Shown here: piece by piece, positions 55,222-62,665 of the stretch | Position numbering within the stretch: position 1 is the first letter of the stretch | How the letters are laid out: every line of letters starts with the position of its first letter | Assembly (NCBI GenBank): GCA_913057435.1 | Contig: CAJXNY010000019.1 | Coordinates: 22,754 to 86,753, forward strand | Direction of reading: 5' to 3' | Source of the DNA: an uncultured Oceanospirillaceae bacterium | GTDB taxonomy: Bacteria; Pseudomonadota; Gammaproteobacteria; Pseudomonadales; Balneatricaceae | DNA: 64,000 nucleotides | Translations under genes and position numbers: made by a program | Notes under the pieces: model-generated | Database searches by the model: none | What the model was told of the DNA's origin: nothing | The model's input: only the letters and a program-made list of their open reading frames with translations

Positions 55222-55523
55222 CCTTGAATCTCCTGTTCGCTTTTCAATTCTGCGATGTAGCTGAGGCCCGTTGTTGTGGCCATGGTGACCGCTGTTTCAT
55301 GAGGCACCGGGCCACGGTAGTACTGGCCACGGCGAACATAAAAAAGGCCTTGCTGAACTAGTTGACGTGGTGGCGTAGTGCCTTGAAACCCGGCGTGTTC
55401 ACGCAGAAATTTGTACAAGGCGCGGTCTGAGCGGAAGCCGCATTTCTGGGCGGCCTCTTTCATCTTCAGGCCGGGCTTGCTGTGGGCTTCGGCTGTGTAG
55501 GCGGTGGCGAGGCTTGATGGCAT
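55218..55523 (-). CDS. KilAC-type antirepressor domain protein, 101 aa
   Basis: Nearly the whole protein corresponds to the C-terminal KilAC/ANT domain of phage antirepressors: LKMKEAAQKCGFRSDRALYKFLREHAGF, then QGLFYVRRGQYYRGPVP and ETAVTMATTTGLSYI. That winged-helix-like domain occurs alone or fused to N-terminal Bro/AntA domains. Here the N-terminal part is absent. It may regulate prophage induction. It lies in the leftward operon toward xis-int. Confidence 0.7.
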   Translation of the reverse strand: MPSSLATAYTAEAHSKPGLKMKEAAQKCGFRSDRALYKFLREHAGFQGTTPPRQLVQQGLFYVRRGQYYRGPVPHETAVTMATTTGLSYIAELKSEQEIQG

Positions 55524-55552
55524 CGGACTGGTCTCCTTTCCGGCGGGCTGTG

Positions 55553-55798
55553 TTATGCAGCGCGGGGGCGTTGGTGAAGTTCTTGTTCTTCAACCCAGAA
55601 CTGAGCGGAAGCCAGGCAAGGGAAAGAGTTCTTCTCACCTGTTTGGCCTGTTTTTGGATTTCTCCAGCGGGCACTAAAGCGTTGCAACAGGCCTTTACGT
55701 GCGTAGTCGATATGGCCTTTGATCTGCTTGCCGTTGAAGCGATAGCGCCGAGAAAGGGCGCTGCCTGTTGTGTGGGTGAGGGTGGTTGTCCATGTCAT
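55553..55798 (-). CDS. Small basic phage protein, 81 aa
   Basis: The product begins MTWTTTLTHTTGSALSRRYR and is rich in Arg, Thr and aromatic residues; the second half contains RWRNPKTGQTGEKNSFPCL. It lies 29 bp upstream of the KilAC gene. Its first ~35 codons are almost repeated 700 bp away at 56399-56500, so a duplicated gene start lies within the same region. No family is recognised. Confidence 0.55.
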   Translation of the reverse strand: MTWTTTLTHTTGSALSRRYRFNGKQIKGHIDYARKGLLQRFSARWRNPKTGQTGEKNSFPCLASAQFWVEEQELHQRPRAA

Positions 55799-55943
55799 GG
55801 TGATATCCCTATAGGTTGTGGATGGTGGCTAAGGTGCCTGACCGTTATGCTGTGTTTTCGTTTTCAACAGGGAAGTTGCAGTTCCGGTATTGGGTTAGTC
55901 GGGGCAAGGCATCTGTTGTCGTACATTTGCTATGGAGAAAAAA

Positions 55944-56198
55944 ATGATTCTCGAACTCTGTTCAGGTAACTTCACGCCAATCACCTTGCTGGAGTTTGTT
56001 GGCCAGCATGTGCCGCGTGTTGGTGAAACCGTTGTGCTTCACCAGGATGTAGGCACGGTTAAAAATGGTGAAGAGATGCTGGTTTTTGAAGTTACCTATC
56101 TGCTTGAAGGCGGTGAACTAACCCCGCTCGTTCGGTGCCAGATTGGCTTCAGTACTGACAACCGGCGTCATTACCTTGAAGAAAATGGTTGGCTGTAA
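55944..56198 (+). CDS. Small phage protein, 84 aa, reversed against its neighbours
   Basis: An ATG behind GGAG (spacing 6) starts MILELCSGNFTPITLLEFVG. The protein is compact with strand-like segments (RVGETVVLHQDVGTV, MLVFEVTYLLEGGELTPL), reminiscent of a small beta-barrel. It is transcribed opposite to the genes on both sides and its 3' end overlaps the next leftward gene by 81 bp. It may be a moron. The function is unknown. Confidence 0.6.
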   Translation: MILELCSGNFTPITLLEFVGQHVPRVGETVVLHQDVGTVKNGEEMLVFEVTYLLEGGELTPLVRCQIGFSTDNRRHYLEENGWL

Positions 56199-56387
56199 TT
56201 GAGCCTGTAACTGCTTAACTGAGTCCCGAACAGAGCACAGTTGCTGGAACAGCGCTGTGCTCTGTTGTTTGTCCTCCGCTAGTCTTCTGATGGCCTGATT
56301 TAGCTGCGCTTCACTTACTCCAACGCTCTCTGCAACAGTGCGTATTGTTTTTAGGCTTACCTGTATCTCTTCTGCTGAGTCTTTCAT
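56118..56387 (-). CDS. Small helical phage protein, 89 aa
   Basis: The start is an ATG in an ATGA overlap with the short gene upstream. The first ~65 residues are helical with Gln- and Glu-rich heptads (SLKTIRTVAESVGVSEAQLNQAIRRLA), possibly a helix-turn-helix or coiled coil. The last ~25 codons run antisense to the end of the plus-strand gene, so the true functional part may be the first 65. The confidence in the C-terminal end is low. Confidence 0.5.
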   Translation of the reverse strand: MKDSAEEIQVSLKTIRTVAESVGVSEAQLNQAIRRLAEDKQQSTALFQQLCSVRDSVKQLQAQLQPTIFFKVMTPVVSTEANLAPNERG

Positions 56388-56500
56388 GGTGCTTCCTGGC
56401 GTACGTAGTCGATCTGGCCTTTGATCTGCTGGCCATTGAAGCGATAGCGCCGGGAAAGGGCGCTGCCTGTTGTGTGGGTGAGGGTGGTTGGCCATGTCAT
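56384..56500 (-). CDS. Short ORF (38 aa) duplicating the start of the 81-aa gene
   Basis: It reads MTWPTTLTHTTGSALSRRYR and differs from the first 32 codons of the 81-aa gene by a handful of residues, then ends in REAP-like codons and a stop that overlaps the next gene. The DNA match spans about 100 bp with roughly 10 mismatches. It may be a translated leader or a fragment left by recombination. Confidence 0.4.
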   Translation of the reverse strand: MTWPTTLTHTTGSALSRRYRFNGQQIKGQIDYVRQEAP

Positions 56501-56522
56501 GTATGGTGATCCTTGGGTTTAA

Positions 56523-56539
56523 GTAAAGATAAACTTTAC
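56523..56539. promoter_or_regulatory. Inverted repeat GTAAAG-N5-CTTTAC, candidate operator
   Basis: GTAAAG-ATAAA-CTTTAC is a perfect palindrome just upstream of the leftward operon. AAAGATAAAC here reappears inverted (GTTTATCTTT) at 56630-56639, before the rightward gene. A related GTAAAGATTTAC lies between the cI and cro genes, so this could be the binding site of the prophage repressor or a paralogue. Confidence 0.5.
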
Positions 56540-56689
56540 ACGAAAGATATAGGTGGGCTTGATTGTTTGTCAAGTTAAAACATTGTTGTTGTTAAGATTA
56601 AATTGATTTTCTGTCGCGTTTTTGCAATAGTTTATCTTTGTTCTATGGTGACGACGGGTCGAGCCTCAGTGCTGGCCACAAGTAGAAGT

Positions 56690-56708
56690 GCCTTAAAGGC
56701 TTTTTTTT
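56690..56708 (+). terminator. Possible weak terminator before the sce7726 gene
   Basis: GCCT-TAA-AGGC is a short 4-bp stem followed by eight T residues. It could stop rightward transcription before the sce7726 gene, but a stem this short is weak. Confidence 0.35.
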
Positions 56709-56763
56709 CATATCATGCGTGCTGAAATTTCAGGGGGCTGCAGACCGCTGCAGTGTATTGACG

Positions 56764-57342
56764 ATGCGAGATAATGATCTCCGTGAAGCTACGCACCGGA
56801 AGGTGTTGAAAAAGCACCATACCGAAGCTGATACATTGGTTCTTGATGAGCTAGGTGTGTGGACTGGTAGTGGCCGGATTGATATTGCAGTCGTTAATGG
56901 AAAGCTGCATGGCTTTGAGCTCAAGAGCGCGAAAGACAACTTAGATCGTCTTGAAAAGCAGGCAGAGCAGTACTCTAGTGTTTTCGACCACGTTACGTTG
57001 GTGGTTGCTGATAATCACTTAGTTGAAGCTATAGAGCTGGTACCAGACTGGTGGGGTGTAAAGAAAGCGGTTGAAGGTGAGCGTGGTGGAATACGTATTA
57101 CCACGGAACGTCGTGATCGTAAGAACCCAGCGGTAGATCCTTATCGACTTGCTCAGTTGCTTTGGAAAGACGAAGTGATAGATATTCTCGATCAGTTAGG
57201 AGGCTTTCGAGGCTTTAAGTCTAAACCTCGAAAGCACCTGTGGGAGTTGTTGGCTGCCAATGTGGAGCTTGATCAGCTACGTTCTATGGTGCGTGAAACA
57301 CTTAAATCTCGTACAGATTGGAGAGCTGGCTCGCAACAATAG
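56764..57342 (+). CDS. sce7726 family protein (PD-(D/E)XK-like)
   Basis: The protein is 192 residues from the ATG giving MRDNDLREATHRKVLKKHH, the usual start of this family; a GTG 15 codons upstream is less likely. The conserved core reads DELGVWTGSGRIDIAVVNGKLHGFELKSAKD, with D/E-x-K spacing like the PD-(D/E)XK nuclease fold. Members are small proteins found in prophages and islands, often next to other accessory genes. Its 3' end overlaps the convergent Beta-family gene by 41 bp. A nuclease role in defence is inferred, not shown. Confidence 0.75.
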   Translation: MRDNDLREATHRKVLKKHHTEADTLVLDELGVWTGSGRIDIAVVNGKLHGFELKSAKDNLDRLEKQAEQYSSVFDHVTLVVADNHLVEAIELVPDWWGVKKAVEGERGGIRITTERRDRKNPAVDPYRLAQLLWKDEVIDILDQLGGFRGFKSKPRKHLWELLAANVELDQLRSMVRETLKSRTDWRAGSQQ

Positions 57343-58369
57343 TGAGATGATGGTTTACGCCGAATGATCTCCAGTCTACAGCAGCACCTCGGGTTATCTC
57401 TCCGTGGGCTCTTCTCCAGACTTGAAGACTTCCCCAACTTGTTTTTTTGTCCATATACTCTTCATGTGCTATCAGATTTTGGCATAGCTCTTTTGTCTGG
57501 CTCCAATCTTTTTCTTTTATAGGCAAGCCCTTTACAAAAACCCAGTTACTATTGTTTGAATACTTAACCGTAACGCTGACAGTCATAAGGCCGGGCCGGA
57601 AAGGCTTGTTTATTGCTGCAGAGGATAAGTTGTAATCTCCAAACATGGGTTTTCTTTCTATACCTTCGGTTATTATTTTTTTCCAAATATCCCATTCTAA
57701 CCTCTCTTTTTTATCAACAACTAACTTCTTGACTTGGCTCATCGTTGCGGGATAGGAGCTTCCACACAAACTAAAGGTTTTCCAGCGGCTTATTTCTGGT
57801 ATTAATTGCATAGACTGCAATATTTTTTCATAGGACTTGTTGATACTTCTCTTAGAAATATCACCATAATCTATGACTAGATGAACCTTGTCAGATTGGA
57901 CTTGGAAGTAGCTACACATCTGTGTGACTATATCTGGGTTTTTTATAATTTGCTCTGGTGAGAGCCTAAGGCACAGGCCATGCTTAACAATTGAGCGCAC
58001 AGCCTTCTGGTACGAGTTACTACGGCCTGGCGATGTTACCGGTATAACTTGTTTTCCATGGGCTTCTGCTAACTGAAAGCACCGGGTAATAGCTTCAGAG
58101 TTATCATCCAGGATAGAACTTTCTAGATGTCTGGTATCTAGGAAAACCGGCCTGTTAATTCGCCAGAATTCAGATAGATTTTTCCCAAAATTTCTAATGT
58201 GGTCGTCTACCGAGCAAGCTGGTGTTTCAGTTTTGAATTGATAGCTAATGACAGGTATTTCTAGAAGGGGGTAGATTAGCTCTAATGTATGATTAGAGCA
58301 GTTTTTAAGTGCGGAGTACTGGCTGCTGCTCCACTTTAAAACAGAAAGGTATTGTAAGTGTTGTGTCAT
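57302..58369 (-). CDS. Beta-family (T4 Beta-protein-like) phage protein, 355 aa
   Basis: The protein shows the layout of PF14350-type Beta proteins: the N-terminus YLSVLKWSSSQYSALKNC, then PLLEIPVISYQFKTE, FLDTRHLESSIL and later SKRSINKSYEKILQSM. It is cytosolic, without a signal. A GGGA lies 6 bases before the chosen ATG; upstream in-frame ATGs give up to 18 more residues. It is convergent with, and overlaps, the sce7726 gene. The same two families occur as neighbours in other genomes, to my knowledge. A defence role is inferred from this pairing and from the lysogenic locus. Confidence 0.7.
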   Translation of the reverse strand: MTQHLQYLSVLKWSSSQYSALKNCSNHTLELIYPLLEIPVISYQFKTETPACSVDDHIRNFGKNLSEFWRINRPVFLDTRHLESSILDDNSEAITRCFQLAEAHGKQVIPVTSPGRSNSYQKAVRSIVKHGLCLRLSPEQIIKNPDIVTQMCSYFQVQSDKVHLVIDYGDISKRSINKSYEKILQSMQLIPEISRWKTFSLCGSSYPATMSQVKKLVVDKKERLEWDIWKKIITEGIERKPMFGDYNLSSAAINKPFRPGLMTVSVTVKYSNNSNWVFVKGLPIKEKDWSQTKELCQNLIAHEEYMDKKTSWGSLQVWRRAHGEITRGAAVDWRSFGVNHHLTIVASQLSNLYEI

Positions 58370-58443
58370 ATTCATTCCCATAATAAAGCCGGAATGAGCA
58401 CTGCTAGCAGAGTAATTTGACAATAACTACCCTGCGCTCTTAA

Positions 58444-59097
58444 TTACAAATCGCCCATCAGCACTTTTACTGCACGGCCAATGATACGTAGTTGGGTAAA
58501 ACTGTGTGGTGGAATTACTTCGTCCGGGTAAGCCGGATCGAGCTTGTTGTCTGAGCTGATAATCCAGCTGCCGCTCATCTGTTTGATCAGGCGCTTCACT
58601 CGCAGCTCGCTGCCGTTAGCAATCGCGTAGATCTTTCCTGACACAGGCTGAGTATCTGCAGTGTTTACTAGTAGCATGTCGCCATTCTGCAGGCGGGGTA
58701 GCATTGAATCGCCAGATACTTTCACAACGACCAGGCTAGATTCCGGCAGTTGGTTTTCAAAGATCCAATCCTGAGAGATTGGAACCCAATCTGTTACTTC
58801 TTCCATGTCGATATGTGCGCCTACTCCTGCGGCTAGCTCAACGTCTAGCACTGGCACTTTGGTAAACCGGGTTGCTGGTTCATTCGGCAGATCGCCAGAA
58901 CCAAAGAGTAACCACTCCTTTGAACATCCCAGTACGTGGGCTAAACCGTCCAGGCGCTTACCGCGTGGCGCTGTTTTCCCTGCTTCCCACTGCTGAACAG
59001 ACTGCGGCGTTACATCGACTCGCGTTGCGATGTCTTGCTGGCTGAGCTGCTCAGATTCTCTGCGGGCTTTGATCCGTTCACCGATAGATTCATTCAT
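58444..59097 (-). CDS. CI-type phage repressor, LexA-like (HTH + S24 peptidase)
   Basis: The 217-residue protein has an N-terminal helix-turn-helix (ESEQLSQQDIATRVDVTPQSVQQWE) and a C-terminal S24 domain. The cleavage site is likely Ala-Gly in VELAAGVGAH, the nucleophile Ser is in KVSGDSML, and the catalytic Lys is in LRVKRLI. Activated RecA induces self-cleavage in such repressors, which links prophage induction to DNA damage. It faces the Cro-like gene across an operator-bearing gap. The ATG with MNESIGER is chosen, 12 residues after a longer reading. No ribosome site is evident, as in leaderless CI mRNAs. Confidence 0.93.
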   Translation of the reverse strand: MNESIGERIKARRESEQLSQQDIATRVDVTPQSVQQWEAGKTAPRGKRLDGLAHVLGCSKEWLLFGSGDLPNEPATRFTKVPVLDVELAAGVGAHIDMEEVTDWVPISQDWIFENQLPESSLVVVKVSGDSMLPRLQNGDMLLVNTADTQPVSGKIYAIANGSELRVKRLIKQMSGSWIISSDNKLDPAYPDEVIPPHSFTQLRIIGRAVKVLMGDL

Positions 59098-59167
59098 AGT
59101 GTCGATTTTACAAGGTCTGCTTGTGGGGTTCATCTAAAGAAAATATTGCTAATTGGGGTGGATGTAT

Positions 59168-59196
59168 GTAAAGATTTACTTGAGTTTGAAATCAAG
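59168..59196. promoter_or_regulatory. Candidate operators between repressor and Cro-like genes
   Basis: GTAAAGATTTAC (59168-59179) is a near-palindrome and overlaps a second inverted pair, CTTGA-N8-TCAAG (59179-59196). They are located between the divergent repressor and Cro-like genes, the place of OR-type sites. The first resembles the palindrome found upstream of the leftward operon at 56523. Confidence 0.5.
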
Positions 59197-59213
59197 CAAA
59201 ACGAGTGCTTGCG

Positions 59214-59441
59214 ATGAGTGCAATTAAAAATGCGATTAAGGAAGTCGGAAGCCAGTCAGAACTGGCCCGCCGCTGTGGTGTTCAGCCCCAGGCTGTACAG
59301 CAGTGGAAGAACAGTGGATCAGTGCCGCCAAAGCGGGTACTTCAGATTGAAGCTGCTACCAGCGGTAAGGTGACTCGTCATGAGTTGCGTCCTGATATCT
59401 ATCCATTGCCAGTGCCTGATATTCAGCTCAGCCTGGTTTGA
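59214..59441 (+). CDS. Cro/YdaS-like transcriptional regulator, 75 aa
   Basis: The protein has the helix-turn-helix AIKEVGSQSELARRCGVQPQAVQQWKN followed by SGSVPPKRVLQIEAAT, characteristic of YdaS/Cro-type phage regulators. Its role would be to block the repressor gene promoter during lytic growth. It starts a rightward early operon and faces cI. The ATG is chosen over a TTG three codons earlier. Confidence 0.85.
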   Translation: MSAIKNAIKEVGSQSELARRCGVQPQAVQQWKNSGSVPPKRVLQIEAATSGKVTRHELRPDIYPLPVPDIQLSLV

Positions 59442-59503
59442 TAGTAAGCAGCGCAGCCGGTGCACGAAAGTGCGAAACGCCCACAAGTAACAGGGAGGAA
59501 CAG

Positions 59504-59989
59504 ATGGGACGCGGAAAGAAACATCCCGATCACGGCGGCGTGCTGTCGCTAACTCAGGCGCTTTACCACGCCGTTAACGATTACCCCGGCAAGCTGCCTG
59601 CCATCTGCGCGGTGGCGGGCTGGAAATCGCCCGGCTCAAAGCGAAATAAGTTTTCGCTAACTCAAACTGATCAGTTACCCAATCAGCACGAGATCGAAGT
59701 GGTGCTGGAGATCACCCGTGACCCGCGCATTCTGACGGCGATCTGCCATCAGGTGGATGCAGTATGGCACTGGGCGGATGAAGTACCGGCCGATCCGGCT
59801 GATCTGGATGTACTGGCTTGCGGTTCGGCAATGATTGATCGCAGTAATGGTGCCCTGCAGGAGCTGGTGAAAGCACTGGCCGATGGCAAGGTGGATGCCG
59901 ACGAGATGGCCCGGATTAAGCAGCGAGCGTATGAGGTTCAGCAGACGCTGGCGGTGTTATTGAAAACAGCAGAGGGATTTGTGAAATGA
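59504..59989 (+). CDS. Phage regulatory CII-like protein, 161 aa
   Basis: GGGAGGA lies 6 bases before the ATG. The protein begins MGRGKKHPDHGGVLSLTQAL and continues with a helix-turn-helix-like part LPAICAVAGWKSPGSKRNK, then EIEVVLEITRDPRILTAICHQ and a helical tail. This matches the CP76/CII-type family of phage regulators. In the CII role it would activate establishment of lysogeny. Its stop overlaps the next gene by 4 bp. Confidence 0.7.
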   Translation: MGRGKKHPDHGGVLSLTQALYHAVNDYPGKLPAICAVAGWKSPGSKRNKFSLTQTDQLPNQHEIEVVLEITRDPRILTAICHQVDAVWHWADEVPADPADLDVLACGSAMIDRSNGALQELVKALADGKVDADEMARIKQRAYEVQQTLAVLLKTAEGFVK

Positions 59990-60348
59990 GTGTTGATGAT
60001 CAGAAAGGCGTTTCTAGCGAAGAGTTGGCGAAAGCTGAAGCGGCAGATTTGCGTATGCATGCGTTACGAATGATGCGGGCGGCTGAGGGTATTTCGCCAG
60101 AGTTACCGGGCGTTAATGAGCTGTTCCAGCAGCGGGTGAAGCTACATATGTCTGTTGATCCGATGAGGGGTGAGCGGATTGCTGAGGGTATCAGCTTGGC
60201 CTGGGCGGGTTGTGAACATGCGGCGAGTGAGTTGCGTAGCCATGACGGTGGCACCGAGACAGAGGTGTATCGGTGCCTTGATGAGTTTGCTGCAGTGTTG
60301 ATGCAGATTGACCTTAAGCTTAAAGCGCGTTCGGTCTTTTACTGCTGA
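59986..60348 (+). CDS. Hypothetical phage protein, 120 aa
   Basis: The helical protein (SSEELAKAEAADLRMHALRMM, ISPELPGVNELFQQRVKLHMS) overlaps the preceding gene by ATGA and so is translated with it. Its end overlaps the reversed next gene by 10 bp. No signal peptide, membrane segment or recognised family is seen. It is the last gene of the early rightward run before reversed genes intervene. Confidence 0.6.
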   Translation: MSVDDQKGVSSEELAKAEAADLRMHALRMMRAAEGISPELPGVNELFQQRVKLHMSVDPMRGERIAEGISLAWAGCEHAASELRSHDGGTETEVYRCLDEFAAVLMQIDLKLKARSVFYC

Positions 60349-60674
60349 TCAGTGGCTTCGCGCTTGGCCTGGTTGGCGTCGTAGCGTAGCGAGCTGGTGT
60401 GTATGGCATCAGCGCAGGCAAGCATTCTGGGGATGTAGAAGTTTGCACCTTCGGTGTGTTGTTCTTGGGTGTTGTCGCTGTAGAACTCATTGGCGAACCC
60501 TAGAACTTTTTGCGTTTTCTCACTGGCTACTGTGCCCTGGCCCTGAAATTCGGAGGCGTATTCTTCCAGCTGATTTAGAACTGTTGGATTCGGTCCCGAT
60601 GTTCGGTTGGCATCGAGTAGTTCGGTAATTTCGCGGGCGACTTGGCGCATCCGTTCGGTGTCGTAGTTGTACAT
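60339..60674 (-). CDS. Reversed phage gene (111 aa), possible moron
   Basis: AAAGGAAA lies 6 bases before the ATG. The product (MYNYDTERMRQVAREITELL) is a soluble helical protein without motif. It is transcribed against the early operon and has its own ribosome site, which is typical of moron genes. It is not recognised. Confidence 0.6.
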   Translation of the reverse strand: MYNYDTERMRQVAREITELLDANRTSGPNPTVLNQLEEYASEFQGQGTVASEKTQKVLGFANEFYSDNTQEQHTEGANFYIPRMLACADAIHTSSLRYDANQAKREATDQQ

Positions 60675-60814
60675 GGCGGTTTCCTTTGCCGGTGGTTTGT
60701 TGGGCTTTTGAGTTTACAGGGAGGTTATATGGTGCAGTGCATTGTTAACCCCATCTTGGGCTCAAAGCGTGATGCTGAGCTGTTCTTGCCTGCTTTGGAG
60801 ATAGTTGATTGTCA

Positions 60815-61261
60815 CTAAGGTACTTCGAGTTGTTGCAGGTTTTGGATTTCCTCTTCCAGCGTGTCAATCAGGCGCTGGGTGCCAGTCCTGTGCGTGACGG
60901 CCTTGAGGATAGGGGTAACCCAGGTGCCTCCGTTGTTGCGGCTGGGATCGGGAAGGAACAGCGTTCGCGAAAAGTTGTGCTCTTGGGGGGTGATGTCAAT
61001 CAAGTCACCATCTGGGCTTTCCCATACAACGTGAAACTCTGCCTCAAGCCTGACGTTTGTAAATTCGACCATCTTCCAACCGGTTATCTGCCTGCCTCCA
61101 TGGGTCAGGACCTGCTGCTGAACTATGGTGAAACATGCTTTCAGTGGTGCGCCCGGTATTGGACTGTGCAAAACGTAAATGGGTTTTTGGCCGGGGGCAA
61201 TTGAGTGGCAGAAGGCTTGAACACTGCCTTTATTTTTATTGGGTATGGGATTGAGGGTCAT
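60815..61261 (-). CDS. Reversed hypothetical protein (148 aa), possible moron
   Basis: AAGGA lies 9 bases before the ATG (MTLNPIPNKNKGSVQAF). The protein has the segments YVLHSPIPGAPLKACFTIVQQQ, TGWKMVEFTNVRLEAEFHVVWESPDGDLIDIT and FLPDPS. I recognise this pattern as a conserved family of unknown function found in proteobacterial and phage-related loci. It is soluble. It is a stand-alone gene facing left between two rightward genes. Confidence 0.6.
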   Translation of the reverse strand: MTLNPIPNKNKGSVQAFCHSIAPGQKPIYVLHSPIPGAPLKACFTIVQQQVLTHGGRQITGWKMVEFTNVRLEAEFHVVWESPDGDLIDITPQEHNFSRTLFLPDPSRNNGGTWVTPILKAVTHRTGTQRLIDTLEEEIQNLQQLEVP

Positions 61262-61314
61262 TGATTCGGTCCTTGAATCGTTGATGGATATTACATAATA
61301 CAAGGTATTGAATA

Positions 61315-62097
61315 ATGAAGCTTTTAGGCTTTACGGGAAGTGACGCTGTTGCTACGGATGGTGTGGTGTCGGCTGTGATGGAAGATCTGGCGGGCGGTTA
61401 CCGGCGTTCGTTTCAGATGCCGCTGATCCGGGCGCTGCTGGCGGCGCGGGGTGATGTGGTGTTAGGGGCTGAGGCGCTGTTTGGGCTGGGGTCGGTGCTA
61501 GGTGATTCTGTGAGTATGTGTAACCCGATGCCAGAATGGGGCGGGCGTTCGGCGTATGAGCTGGTGAAACAGCTGCGGGCATTGCTGGCTGCTGAGTTTG
61601 GTGAAGGTTGGCGGATGGCGGTTGTGGCGTACCTTACACCAGTGTGCCTGGTTGATCCTGCCATGTCACTGGCTCCGGTAACTCCGTGTGGCCTGTCGGG
61701 CCGTGAGGTGTTGCGCCGGTTTCGGGCGGCGGTGTTGGGGAAGTTTGGTGATGATTTACTGGTGAAACGGGCACAGCTGGCACTTGATCTGGCATTGGTG
61801 GCTGAAGTTTCACTGCGGGCAGGTGAGTTGCCGGCACGGGCGATCATTTTTGATGATGTATTGCGGCCCTGTGAGGCTAAGTGGCTGCAGGATCGGGGCG
61901 GGGTGGTGGTGTATGTGGATTCTCACAACGCTGATGATCGTGTGAGTGTTGGCCGTTCGCAGTGTGATGTTGATGTGTGGAATGACCTCGGTGATCGGCC
62001 CGATCCGGTGCATACGCTAAGTAAGGTTTCGAGCTGGCTGGCGCGGGGGCGTGATATTGGTGTTGGGGCTAAGCGGACAGTGCGGGAGGTAGCGTGA
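61315..62097 (+). CDS. dNMP kinase-like phage protein without a normal P-loop
   Basis: The 260-residue protein follows deoxynucleoside-monophosphate kinases in its C-terminal half: GLSGREVLRRFRAAVLGKFGDD, AIIFDDVLRPCEAKWLQDRGGVVVYVD and a closing DVWNDLGDRP segment. Phage dNMP kinases supply dNTP precursors. In the N-terminus the ATP loop expected as GxxGSGKDT reads GFTGSDAVATDGV, without the Lys, so kinase activity is doubtful. It stops in overlap with the next ATG. Confidence 0.6.
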   Translation: MKLLGFTGSDAVATDGVVSAVMEDLAGGYRRSFQMPLIRALLAARGDVVLGAEALFGLGSVLGDSVSMCNPMPEWGGRSAYELVKQLRALLAAEFGEGWRMAVVAYLTPVCLVDPAMSLAPVTPCGLSGREVLRRFRAAVLGKFGDDLLVKRAQLALDLALVAEVSLRAGELPARAIIFDDVLRPCEAKWLQDRGGVVVYVDSHNADDRVSVGRSQCDVDVWNDLGDRPDPVHTLSKVSSWLARGRDIGVGAKRTVREVA

Positions 62098-62384
62098 TGG
62101 AAGTTGATCAGGTCAGGTCAGCTGAGCTTCGGGCTACGGCTGACCTGTTGCGTATTAAGGCTCGCGCTACTTGCCACGCAGAACAGCGTCGGTACCTTTT
62201 GGCGCGTGCCAATCATTCATCTCTTCTTGCAGAAGAAATTTCAACTCATCGGCAGACATGCTCTGAACAACAGCAGGGCGCCAGTGGAATTTGTGGCATA
62301 TGTAGAAATGTACGGCGGTCAATCCGGTCAGGTTTGAGTTTGTGTATCCCTCGCGTTTGGCGATGGTGTCGCCGAAGCGACTGA
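62097..62384 (+). CDS. Possible truncated phage ORF, 95 aa
   Basis: The ATG overlaps the previous stop (TGATG). The first ~50 codons look coding (RSAELRATADLLRIKARATC, RYLLARANHSSLLAEEI). The remainder lies antisense to the reversed gene and is probably not coding. It may be the 5' end of a gene cut off when the reversed gene was inserted. Confidence 0.35.
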   Translation: MEVDQVRSAELRATADLLRIKARATCHAEQRRYLLARANHSSLLAEEISTHRQTCSEQQQGASGICGICRNVRRSIRSGLSLCIPRVWRWCRRSD

Positions 62385-62511
62385 GAAGGTATTTATGGGC
62401 GGCTTCTGTTTCGAATAAGCGCGCTTCAGCTTGGCGCAGCTGGTTGTCGATGTCCTTGCCTGGAGAACTCTTTGAATGTGCGTAGGAGGGTTGATGGTCT
62501 TCTCTATTCAT
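62167..62511 (-). CDS. Reversed phage gene (114 aa), possible moron
   Basis: GGAAC lies 8 bases before the ATG. The product (MNREDHQPSYAHSKSS) has a helical charged middle (QLRQAEARLFETEAAHKYLLS) and a compact tail with NLTGLTAVHFYICHKFHWRP. It is another single reversed gene in the rightward operon. No family is recognised. Confidence 0.55.
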   Translation of the reverse strand: MNREDHQPSYAHSKSSPGKDIDNQLRQAEARLFETEAAHKYLLSRFGDTIAKREGYTNSNLTGLTAVHFYICHKFHWRPAVVQSMSADELKFLLQEEMNDWHAPKGTDAVLRGK

Positions 62512-62665
62512 CACTAGGTTCCATGTGAAAAATAATTTTGAAGCCCCCTTTGCTGAAGCATCAGGGGCAGTGAAGTCGGCTATCCGTGATTGCTTGGCGG
62601 CGATCGGATAGCCGAAAACAAACGGAGTATAGCGCCACACAGGGTGTGGTGCGACAGGAGTCGTT

